Below are positions 14,566-20,844 of a stretch of DNA of 20,844 bases, piece after piece. Under the pieces are notes generated by a model that had not been told where the DNA came from, made no database searches, and saw only the letters and a list, made by a program, of their open reading frames with translations. The DNA lies in contig JAUWZT010000026.1 of NCBI GenBank assembly GCA_030615145.1, positions 1 to 20,844 of the forward strand, read 5' to 3'. The position numbers and the translations under genes were made by a program. The DNA is from Promethearchaeota archaeon. GTDB lineage: Archaea; Asgardarchaeota; Lokiarchaeia; Sigyniarchaeales; SOKP01. Each line of letters begins with the position of its first letter. Within the stretch, counting starts at the first letter, position 1.

Positions 14566-15066
14566 ATGAATTTAACGAGAGAAGATTTAATTCAGTCAGA
14601 TGCTACAATGAATCAAATGCGAAACATGGTCTATTATTTAGAACGCTTCATGAAAATCAATGATGTATCTGAAATAAGAGAAAAGCTTAGAAGAATGGGT
14701 CGAAATATTGCCCGAACTTATATGAATTATTGGAAACCAATTGATTTTGTAAATTTAGCTAACGTAAAGGATGTAATTTCAACGATTTACAAAAAAATTT
14801 TAAATAGCACTGTTTTAGTAGAACTTGATGAGATTGAGAAAATAATAAGGGTTAAGGATAATGATTGCTCTTTGTGCAAATATCCATTTAACGATATCGA
14901 AGTTGCGGGATGTGAAATAATTGCAGCAATGATTTCAGAATTTATCTCTCTAATTAATAAAGAAAAATCATTAATAATATTACAACCAATTGATATTCAC
15001 GAATCTCGAACGTTTGGAAATAAATATTGTCTTCATAGTTTTAAATACACTGGAGGAGGCGCTTAA
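14566..15066 (+). CDS. V4R/BET3-like (TRAPP-related) small protein
   Basis: The 166-residue protein shows the order of features of V4R/BET3 domains. There is an N-terminal helix, then LRRMGRNIARTYMNYW with the conserved 'mG..ia' helix, then a strand ending DNDCSLCKYPF, then AGCEIIAAMISEFI, and a last strand FGNKYCLHSF. Three regions match the following gene in order: (S/P)LC, then a cysteine before a helix, then a final cysteine strand. Eukaryotic TRAPP tethering complexes are built from heterodimers of such domains; bacterial and archaeal V4R proteins bind small ligands or act in transcription regulators. No DNA-binding or enzymatic domain is fused here. The protein ends in GGGA, encoded by the bases that also form the ribosome-binding site of the next gene. 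The V4R call rests on pattern recognition only. Confidence 0.65.
   Translation: MNLTREDLIQSDATMNQMRNMVYYLERFMKINDVSEIREKLRRMGRNIARTYMNYWKPIDFVNLANVKDVISTIYKKILNSTVLVELDEIEKIIRVKDNDCSLCKYPFNDIEVAGCEIIAAMISEFISLINKEKSLIILQPIDIHESRTFGNKYCLHSFKYTGGGA
15052..15059 (+). promoter_or_regulatory. Shine-Dalgarno site inside the end of the first V4R gene
   Basis: GGAGGAGG lies in the last codons of the upstream gene, about 10 nt before the ATG at 15069; the upstream stop is only 2 nt before that ATG. This fixes the start and indicates translational coupling of the two proteins. Confidence 0.75.
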
Positions 15067-15068
15067 TT

Positions 15069-16544
15069 ATGGGAGCAATTCAATGGCTATTAAAAAAGGT
15101 TACTAAGGTATTTGGTAGGAACACTAATTCTTTATTTTACGTTCTTCTTTACCGTGAAATACTAAAAGAGATAAATGAAATTACGAAAAATGAAGAAGAT
15201 AGCGTGCTTATTCTTCGAGAAATCGGAAAACAAGCAGCAACAGAATCCTGTGAACGTCATACTGCCGTTTTTAAATGGATGCCCGGTAGTCCAAAAAAAA
15301 TAGTTGAATATTTTGAACTCTTGTGGGTAGTTGTTTTTGGGAAGGAATTAGAGGAGGGGGACTTAACATACCAAGAAATTCCAAAAGAAGGCTCAAAATA
15401 TAACGATTATATAATTAAAATAAAAAGCTGTCCACTTTGTGCGGGATATGGGTTAGATAATGAAGATACTTTTAATTTTCAAAAGGTAAAAAGTAAAGAT
15501 AGCGAAGGTTTTGCTTGCGGTTTAACGGGAATGTTAGAGAGCGTTGCTAATTTCATACTTAAAATTAAAAGAAACGATTATCGAATTAACATAGTAGAAC
15601 AGAAATGCATTGCTAAAGGAGAAGAATCCCTTCAATTTATATGTAAAATATATGACACTATTGAATGGAAAAATCTAATGAGCACTCGAATTCAAGAAAA
15701 AATTAAATCTGGCGTTAAATTTGAAGAGAGTCTAGAAGACGAAGTCGTTCAAGAGACTAAATTAGACATCATAGATAAACTTCAGGAAGTACTATCTTTG
15801 GATAAAATCGAGGAATTACTCGATGAACCATTAGAAGGTATTAAAGAAAAAGTTGCTGAGATAATAGAAGATAAATTAAACATGGAACCCGAACATTTCT
15901 TCAATTACTTTAAAGATTACGAGGACGATTTGATTAGAATTATAGGATTTCTCGCAGTTCACCTCCTTAACGAATATGGGGGATTAATTGAAAAATTTCT
16001 CGAAAATGACACTTTTGCTAAAATTGCGGGATATCTTTTTAAACAGCTTAGAGAATTTACGCTATTATTCGTACCCATTGATGTTATAAACGATTATCAC
16101 CAATTATTAGTAAATTTTCTTGACGGGTTAGCTCCAGCTGAAATGGTTGACAACGTAAAACAATTTTCAGGGAAGGACGATATTAATTTTCTTTTTGAAG
16201 GTGCCCAAATGGCACTTGAAAATTTAGGCATTGACTTTTCAGAACTAAAAGATAATGTTTGGGAAGAATTAAGAAAAGAAAGAGAAGATGGTTTAATTTC
16301 CTCAGATCAATCAATGATAGAAAAAACCGAAGAAAATATCCCAAAACTTATTAAAATTATGCAAGAAATCTTAATGCTATTCAGCGATATTTTAACCCTC
16401 CCTATAAGAGTATTAATTTCTGAAGGCCATTATGGTCTGAAAACAGCTATAAATTCGGTTGTATCTGAAGAAGAAGGGCTGTTTGGTAGTATCAAAGACA
16501 GAATTGATACGATTTTTGATTATGTTCAAGAAATAAGGCAATAA
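15069..16544 (+). CDS. V4R/BET3-like protein with long helical C-terminal extension
   Basis: Of 491 residues, the first 200 or so resemble a V4R/BET3 domain: LREIGKQAATESCERH, the strand ending IKSCPLCAGYG, GFACGLTGMLESVANFI, and a last strand ESLQFICKIYD. They align in order with the 166-residue protein encoded just upstream. Residues about 205-490 are acidic and almost wholly helical, beginning with coiled segments (VVQETKLDIIDKLQEVL) and containing two fairly hydrophobic helices near 290-350. No catalytic motif was seen. The ATG sits 2 nt after the upstream stop with GGAGG overlapping that gene, so both products are probably made in fixed ratio and may form a heterodimer. The extension could bind a partner or membrane. 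I do not recognise it. Confidence 0.68.
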   Translation: MGAIQWLLKKVTKVFGRNTNSLFYVLLYREILKEINEITKNEEDSVLILREIGKQAATESCERHTAVFKWMPGSPKKIVEYFELLWVVVFGKELEEGDLTYQEIPKEGSKYNDYIIKIKSCPLCAGYGLDNEDTFNFQKVKSKDSEGFACGLTGMLESVANFILKIKRNDYRINIVEQKCIAKGEESLQFICKIYDTIEWKNLMSTRIQEKIKSGVKFEESLEDEVVQETKLDIIDKLQEVLSLDKIEELLDEPLEGIKEKVAEIIEDKLNMEPEHFFNYFKDYEDDLIRIIGFLAVHLLNEYGGLIEKFLENDTFAKIAGYLFKQLREFTLLFVPIDVINDYHQLLVNFLDGLAPAEMVDNVKQFSGKDDINFLFEGAQMALENLGIDFSELKDNVWEELRKEREDGLISSDQSMIEKTEENIPKLIKIMQEILMLFSDILTLPIRVLISEGHYGLKTAINSVVSEEEGLFGSIKDRIDTIFDYVQEIRQ

Positions 16545-16580
16545 TTAAAGAAAATAATAAAAAAAAATTAAAAATAAATT

Positions 16581-17294
16581 TTAGCTTTTTAATCCTAAAT
16601 ACATCCACAAAGCAAAAGTCATCATTAATCCTCGAACGAATCCGATCGCTATACCAGGGGGAACTATTGAATCTAATGCTCCACAAACCACAAATATAGT
16701 AAAACCTAATCCTAAGTAAATAAATTTTTTTCTCAAATCTCCAGTTGCTTGTTTGGCTTTTATAAAAAAACCAACACCAAGTAAAATTAATGCAGAAAGA
16801 AGAAAGAAAGCAATCATTAAAAATGTAGGATGCGTTCTGATAAAACTCGCATCTATCAAATCCTCACCCGGCAAAAATCCTGGATCAGTGAAAACATTCC
16901 ATGTAAAAGAAGCGTCTGTTTGAAACCATAAAAAGTACTCAAAAATTAATCCTAATACTATAAATATTCCAACAATCACCCATTTTCTCTTTGGAAACAT
17001 TAACGATCCGCCAAGATACATTGCTACTACTAACACAGGAGCAACCCAGAGATAACTCAGAAGGGAATATAATTGAGTTGGTTCAATATTTGTATGATAG
17101 AAAAAAACTAAGATAAAATCTATAAAAGGTCCCAACCACAAGAAACCAACAAAAAACATTGTCAAACCAGCCCAACCTAATAATTTCGCTCCTAACTTTC
17201 TCGCTCGATAAAATGATAATAAACCAAAGATAGTACAGGATAGGATTATTCCCGATGCTGTAATACCATCAAGCAATCCAAAAACAGATACCAT
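16581..17294 (-). CDS. Seven-helix integral membrane protein of unknown function
   Basis: The 237-residue protein has about seven hydrophobic segments, near residues 7-27, 39-66, 75-97, 104-123, 156-178, 190-207 and 213-234. A longer polar loop (124-155) lies between helices 4 and 5. Positive charges (YRARKLGAK at 29-37, PKRK at 101-104, KAKQ..LRKK at 179-190) fall in alternating loops, consistent with an outside N-terminus and an inside C-terminus. No catalytic or transport motif was recognised. The layout resembles stand-alone 7TM sensor modules, but no kinase or other output domain is attached. It is convergent with the V4R pair (36 nt apart) and divergent from the acylase gene, so neighbours give no functional link. 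Confidence 0.75.
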   Translation of the reverse strand: MVSVFGLLDGITASGIILSCTIFGLLSFYRARKLGAKLLGWAGLTMFFVGFLWLGPFIDFILVFFYHTNIEPTQLYSLLSYLWVAPVLVVAMYLGGSLMFPKRKWVIVGIFIVLGLIFEYFLWFQTDASFTWNVFTDPGFLPGEDLIDASFIRTHPTFLMIAFFLLSALILLGVGFFIKAKQATGDLRKKFIYLGLGFTIFVVCGALDSIVPPGIAIGFVRGLMMTFALWMYLGLKS

Positions 17295-17491
17295 TTTAAT
17301 ATCACATTTTTTTTTTAATTAATATTTAAATTGTATATATTATATTGTGGCTTTTGTATTTATAATTATAATTATTTCTTGATTGAATTCAATCTTTTTT
17401 TCTCATTAAAAAGATTAATTACTATTTCATTCAAAATAATCCTTTATTTTATAAAAATCGATAATTTTTATAGTATAATGAATAAATTAAT
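17295..17491. promoter_or_regulatory. Divergent promoter region between the 7TM gene and the acylase gene
   Basis: This stretch is extremely AT-rich. TTTTTATA at 17465-17472 is the best plus-strand TATA box and would start the acylase transcript near 17495. On the minus side a run of A followed by GATATTAAA precedes the 7TM ATG. No frame or hairpin stands out. Confidence 0.4.
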
Positions 17492-17537
17492 ATGAAAATT
17501 AAATTCTATAAATTCAACAAAAACTATCTAAATTTTA

Positions 17538-17541
17538 GAGG
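17538..17541 (+). promoter_or_regulatory. Shine-Dalgarno motif that decides the acylase start
   Basis: GAGG lies 7 nt before the ATG at 17549. The earlier in-frame ATG at 17492 has no such motif and is near the predicted transcription start. Confidence 0.6.
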
Positions 17542-17548
17542 TTTTATT

Positions 17549-20143
17549 ATGAGAAATCTAACAAAAAAAGCAGTAACAAAATTGTCAGTTTTTATTCCGC
17601 TTACTATCATCTTAATGACTATCTTTTCGTTGCCCTTAATGGGGTTACCCCCATTAGGGGATCTCCTATTTCCCGGAAACGGAGTCTGGAAAGTTCCAGG
17701 AGAGCTTCCAGCGGCAGAACGGTTAAACATTCCTGGTTTAAGAGGGGAAGTAACCGTTATTCGCGATGAATGGGGCATACCTCATATTTATGCTTCTTAC
17801 GAGGAAGATCTCTTTTTTGCTCAAGGCTATTGTCATGCTCAGGATAGACTCTTCCAAATGGATATGACACGTCGCCAAGTACGAGGAAAGTTGTCAGAAG
17901 TACTAGGTAAGGATTTATTAACTGTAGATAAATTCATGCTTGCTATTGGGATGGAAGATTGGGCAATTAAAACCGACGAATTGTTTAGGAAAATGCATAA
18001 TAATGGAACGCTCGAATTCTACAGTTCATTTGAAAGGTATATTGATGGAATAAATTACTACATTGGGTCGCACGAAGATGTCAAACCATTAGAATATCAT
18101 TTAATGGGCTTCGAACCTACTGAATGGAGTACTATTGATACTTTATGCTTAGTCCAAGAAATGGCGAGGCAAATGTCTTGGAATTATAATGATTTGGATA
18201 GATACACCACTCTACTTGCATTGAATAATATTAATCTTACTTATTATAACGAATTATTTGGACTTACTTTACCGTACCAAATTCCTATTATCCCTGACTA
18301 CGGAGAATTCCCAGAAAGTCCAATGAAAGCTGGATTTGAATTAAATCCTAGTTTTGCTTTAAAAACCGAAATTCAGAACTTCTTAGATAATGTCCAAAAA
18401 ATAGACTCGGAGAAAACCTTGATGGAAAACCAAAAAGATCAAATAATTGGTTCAAACAATTGGGTTGTAAATGGCACTTTAAGCAATACCGGAGCACCAA
18501 TCCTATGCAACGATATGCACCTTGGTTGGATGATGCCCGGAGTATGGTATGAGCAGCATTTAAGAGCTGAAGATACTGGTTTTCATGTATATGGATTTAT
18601 AATACCCGGAATGCCTGGTGTTGCCGTAGGTCATAACGAAAGGGTCGGTTGGGGGTTCACCAACACGGGTTACGATGTTTTAGATTGGTACTACTATAAC
18701 ACAGATGGACCAAATCAATACATTTACAACGGGACTTCAACTGCCTATACTGAAAAAAGTTATAGCATTAATGTTAAAGGTCAAGAATCTGTAGAGTTCA
18801 ATGTTAGACATACTGTTCACGGACCTGTGCTAAGCGATTTACGCGATTTTGGATTGCCTAAATCTTTAGGAGATATAGTTTTAGCACCAAAATGGACTGC
18901 TAATGGTTATTTCTTCAACGTACTTGCAGGTAATGGTTTCGATCGAGCGGAAAATAGAGAAGATTTCGACGAAGCCTCAAAAGACTGGACACTTCTCGCG
19001 CAAAATATAGTTTATGCAGATGTCGATGGAAATATTGCTATCCGACCAACAGGAAAAGTTCCAATTCGAGACGATTCTAAAATTCCAATGGGCCATTTTG
19101 GTAACGGAACTCTTCCATACAACGGTTCCAATGGGGAAGGAGAATGGATTGGTTACATACCCTTCGAAGATTTGCCTAATTCTCTAAATCCGAATCAGAA
19201 ATATTTAGCTTCCGCTAATCAAATCGTAGCAGGACCAGAATACAATAGTTATTTCTTACAAAATGAATACGCAGACGGATATAGAGCCAGAAGGATAAAT
19301 GAACTACTTATGAATGCTGCTGATGGATCTATAAGTGTTGAAAGCATGAAAACAGTCCAAAATGATGTGAATTCAACGGCTGCGAGAGCCTTTATTCCAG
19401 AGTTAATTGAAGTTATATACGCTTCTTATGGTCCTACACCTCCTACGATAATCAATAATGTTCTCACAGAATTAGAAAGTTGGCAATTTGTAATGGATAA
19501 AGAAAAAGCTGCACCAACTATTTACCGCAAGTGGAGAGATTATTTCCAAGATTTTACTTTTAACGACGAAAAGGAAACATATAATTTTACAGCACGAACA
19601 AGAATAGTTGTTTTAGAATATTTAATGAAGGAAGACAAATCTTCCCATTGGTTTAATAATGTTTCCACACCATTGAAAATCGAGACTAGAAACGAAATAA
19701 TGATGTTAGCATTAGACGCCACAATTGACTGGTTAGAAAAATATTATGGCTCTGAGGACCCATCAACTTGGAGGTGGGGCGATCTACATCAACTTTATTT
19801 TCCATCTCTTACGGGGTTAGATCCACTAAGTAAAGGACCTTATGAAGCTGATGGAGAAGGGTACACAATCAATCCGGCTTGGGTAAATATTGACAATGGA
19901 GTTGGAATTGCGAGAGGTGGAGCATCTGAACGCTTAATTATAGACTTTAGCAACCTGAATAACTCTTTAAGCGTTATTCCATCGGGGCAACGAGGGCTTT
20001 CAAACTCAAAACATTATTCAGATCAACTAGAACAACTGTTCTTACAAGGAAAATATCACTATCAATATTTTACGAATACATTATATAACTTTCCTACTAG
20101 TTCAATTGAATCTCAATTATTTTTCTTTCCAATAGGAGGTTAA
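17549..20143 (+). CDS. Penicillin acylase-family Ntn hydrolase, membrane-anchored or exported
   Basis: From the preferred ATG the precursor has 864 residues. The N-terminus is basic followed by a hydrophobic stretch (SVFIPLTIILMTIFSLPLMG), an uncleaved anchor or signal peptide. The family is made as one chain that cuts itself before a serine; here the site is IIGSNNWVV, with the Ser codon at 18452 (residue 302). Other family landmarks are DEWGIPHIYA and AQGYCHAQDRLFQMD in the alpha part, and LASANQIV and SKHYSDQLEQLFLQGKY in the beta part. Members hydrolyse amide bonds of N-acylated molecules, including penicillins and acyl-homoserine lactones; the substrate here is unknown. Many NxS/T sites fit an extracellular location. 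The stop overlaps the spacing of a Shine-Dalgarno site for the next gene. The family call is secure, and all core motifs are intact. Confidence 0.94.
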   Translation: MRNLTKKAVTKLSVFIPLTIILMTIFSLPLMGLPPLGDLLFPGNGVWKVPGELPAAERLNIPGLRGEVTVIRDEWGIPHIYASYEEDLFFAQGYCHAQDRLFQMDMTRRQVRGKLSEVLGKDLLTVDKFMLAIGMEDWAIKTDELFRKMHNNGTLEFYSSFERYIDGINYYIGSHEDVKPLEYHLMGFEPTEWSTIDTLCLVQEMARQMSWNYNDLDRYTTLLALNNINLTYYNELFGLTLPYQIPIIPDYGEFPESPMKAGFELNPSFALKTEIQNFLDNVQKIDSEKTLMENQKDQIIGSNNWVVNGTLSNTGAPILCNDMHLGWMMPGVWYEQHLRAEDTGFHVYGFIIPGMPGVAVGHNERVGWGFTNTGYDVLDWYYYNTDGPNQYIYNGTSTAYTEKSYSINVKGQESVEFNVRHTVHGPVLSDLRDFGLPKSLGDIVLAPKWTANGYFFNVLAGNGFDRAENREDFDEASKDWTLLAQNIVYADVDGNIAIRPTGKVPIRDDSKIPMGHFGNGTLPYNGSNGEGEWIGYIPFEDLPNSLNPNQKYLASANQIVAGPEYNSYFLQNEYADGYRARRINELLMNAADGSISVESMKTVQNDVNSTAARAFIPELIEVIYASYGPTPPTIINNVLTELESWQFVMDKEKAAPTIYRKWRDYFQDFTFNDEKETYNFTARTRIVVLEYLMKEDKSSHWFNNVSTPLKIETRNEIMMLALDATIDWLEKYYGSEDPSTWRWGDLHQLYFPSLTGLDPLSKGPYEADGEGYTINPAWVNIDNGVGIARGGASERLIIDFSNLNNSLSVIPSGQRGLSNSKHYSDQLEQLFLQGKYHYQYFTNTLYNFPTSSIESQLFFFPIGG
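20134..20140 (+). promoter_or_regulatory. Strong Shine-Dalgarno site for the gene after the acylase
   Basis: AGGAGGT lies in the last codons of the acylase, 7 nt before the ATG at 20148, and the acylase stop falls between. This implies coupled translation. Confidence 0.75.
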
Positions 20144-20147
20144 AAAG

Positions 20148-20558
20148 ATGGAAATAGAAAAGAGAACTTTTTTCATAAGTGTAGTCGTTGTTTTATGTCT
20201 AACTATGCTATTAACACTAGTTCCAGTTTGGCAGTTAGTCATAATCCCGTGTATTGTTGGGGGAATGCTTAACAAATCGTTAAAATATGGTGTTCTAAGC
20301 GGTTTTATCGGAGTTACACTTTCGTGGGGGATTTATGTTTTAGTTGGAGTGATTACAAGAAACGCGTACATTATACTTGACCAGTTTGGAGCGTTAATTT
20401 TTGGAGAAGGATTTGGCTGGCTAATTTTAATACTCATAATCCTTTTAGCTGCTATTTTTGGGGCTATAGGTGGCGGAATTGGCAACGGTTTCATGACTCT
20501 GATTAACGTTTACCTCGAGAAGCATCCTTATAGAGATTCAAAAACAAAATCAGAATAG
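20148..20558 (+). CDS. Small membrane protein coupled to the acylase gene
   Basis: The 136-residue protein has about four hydrophobic segments, near 8-26, 28-41, 46-69 and 90-114, the last with a glycine-rich end (GAIGGGIGNG). The C-terminus is charged and cytoplasmic by the positive-inside rule (KHPYRDSKTK). I do not recognise a family; the pattern is like small archaeal four-helix membrane proteins of unknown function. It begins 4 nt after the acylase stop with a strong ribosome-binding site, so it may help the acylase at the membrane or simply share its transcript. It ends in TAG, followed one codon later by TAA. Confidence 0.72.
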   Translation: MEIEKRTFFISVVVVLCLTMLLTLVPVWQLVIIPCIVGGMLNKSLKYGVLSGFIGVTLSWGIYVLVGVITRNAYIILDQFGALIFGEGFGWLILILIILLAAIFGAIGGGIGNGFMTLINVYLEKHPYRDSKTKSE

Positions 20559-20844
20559 CAATAAAAGGAAAATTAAACAAAATTTGGGTAATTTTATAAA
20601 TGAATGAAGAATTATAAAGTCTTTCAACGCTCTTCGCTTATAAAATCTCTCTACCCGCTTTTTTTTATCTTTCACCTCATTAACGCTAAGTTTTTGTTTT
20701 AATATTTGAGATTTTTATCGGTCTTGAATTAATCACTATTGGCTGCAATGATTTGAGTTAGATCGCTCCATTCTTCATCCAAAAGATATTTAAGCCAAGT
20801 CATATTACTATTACACATGGTTGGAAGAAGAAATAGGTTTTATG
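20559..20844 (+). other. Region downstream of the acylase operon
   Basis: It has no convincing plus-strand frame. An eight-T run at 20659-20666 after CCCGC is a likely archaeal terminator for the acylase operon. The right end contains a short minus-strand frame listed separately. Confidence 0.4.
20729..20818 (-). CDS. Possible microprotein, 29 residues
   Basis: The minus-strand frame from ATG 20818 to TAA 20729 encodes MCNSNMTWLKYLLDEEWSD followed by LTQIIAANSD. An in-frame TAA lies 8 codons upstream, so it is not the end of a longer gene unless there is a sequence error. The composition is protein-like (amphipathic helix) but the length is too short to judge. No Shine-Dalgarno motif is seen. 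Confidence 0.15.
   Translation of the reverse strand: MCNSNMTWLKYLLDEEWSDLTQIIAANSD

Noticed and set aside
17492..17548. Acylase start at the first ATG
   Set aside because: No ribosome-binding motif precedes it, while the ATG at 17549 has GAGG at 7 nt and begins a normal signal/anchor.
1..20844. CRISPR arrays, tRNA or rRNA genes, phage genes or transposases
   Set aside because: I looked for regular repeats, cloverleaf-like GC-rich stretches and transposase motifs on both strands and saw none; a tool such as tRNAscan could still find an intron-containing tRNA.

Overview
The window is AT-rich and gene-dense, with archaeal-style expression signals: TATA-like boxes about 20-30 nt before several starts, short or absent leaders, and Shine-Dalgarno motifs mostly inside operons. 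The gene content suggests an Asgard archaeon, most likely of the Lokiarchaeia type. The main reasons are a gelsolin-like domain protein, two adjacent V4R/BET3 (TRAPP-like) proteins, archaeal two-subunit lipoyl synthase candidates, F420 genes and an archaeal C-terminus on leucyl-tRNA synthetase. The lineage is inferred from family recognition, not from a database search.

Bases 1-4950 (minus strand) form one tightly packed cofactor block. In transcription order it holds a COG2516-like radical SAM protein, a small lipoate-protein ligase, a COG1856-like radical SAM protein, a CofE-nitroreductase fusion, and cofD running off the window edge. The first three match the archaeal LipS1/LipS2 plus sLpl lipoylation system; the last two make coenzyme F420. 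Bases 4950-7135 hold a perfect palindrome, a small lysine-rich ORF, a DUF885 metallopeptidase-like gene, the C-terminal remnant of a proC gene, and a diverged copy of the promoter and start region of the first lipoyl synthase gene.

Bases 7136-12846 are housekeeping: a leucyl-tRNA synthetase with a bacterial-type body and an archaeal-type tail, an unrecognised protein possibly with a longin-like fold, a bacterial-length triosephosphate isomerase, an HdrC-like iron-sulfur protein, and a thioredoxin-like gene interrupted by an in-frame TAG that also lacks the second active-site cysteine.

Bases 13058-16544 carry the eukaryote-like genes: the gelsolin-domain protein with a duplicated C-terminal helical repeat, a UlaG-type metallo-beta-lactamase hydrolase, and the translationally coupled V4R pair, whose second member has a long helical extension. 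Bases 16581-20844 are membrane or export related: a seven-helix membrane protein, a penicillin-acylase-family Ntn hydrolase with an N-terminal membrane anchor or signal, and a small membrane protein coupled to it.

The best candidates for something undescribed are the V4R pair, the gelsolin-repeat protein, the chimeric LeuRS, the linked lipoate/F420 operon with the fused CofE, and the TAG-interrupted thioredoxin. No tRNA, rRNA, CRISPR array, transposase or phage gene was seen.
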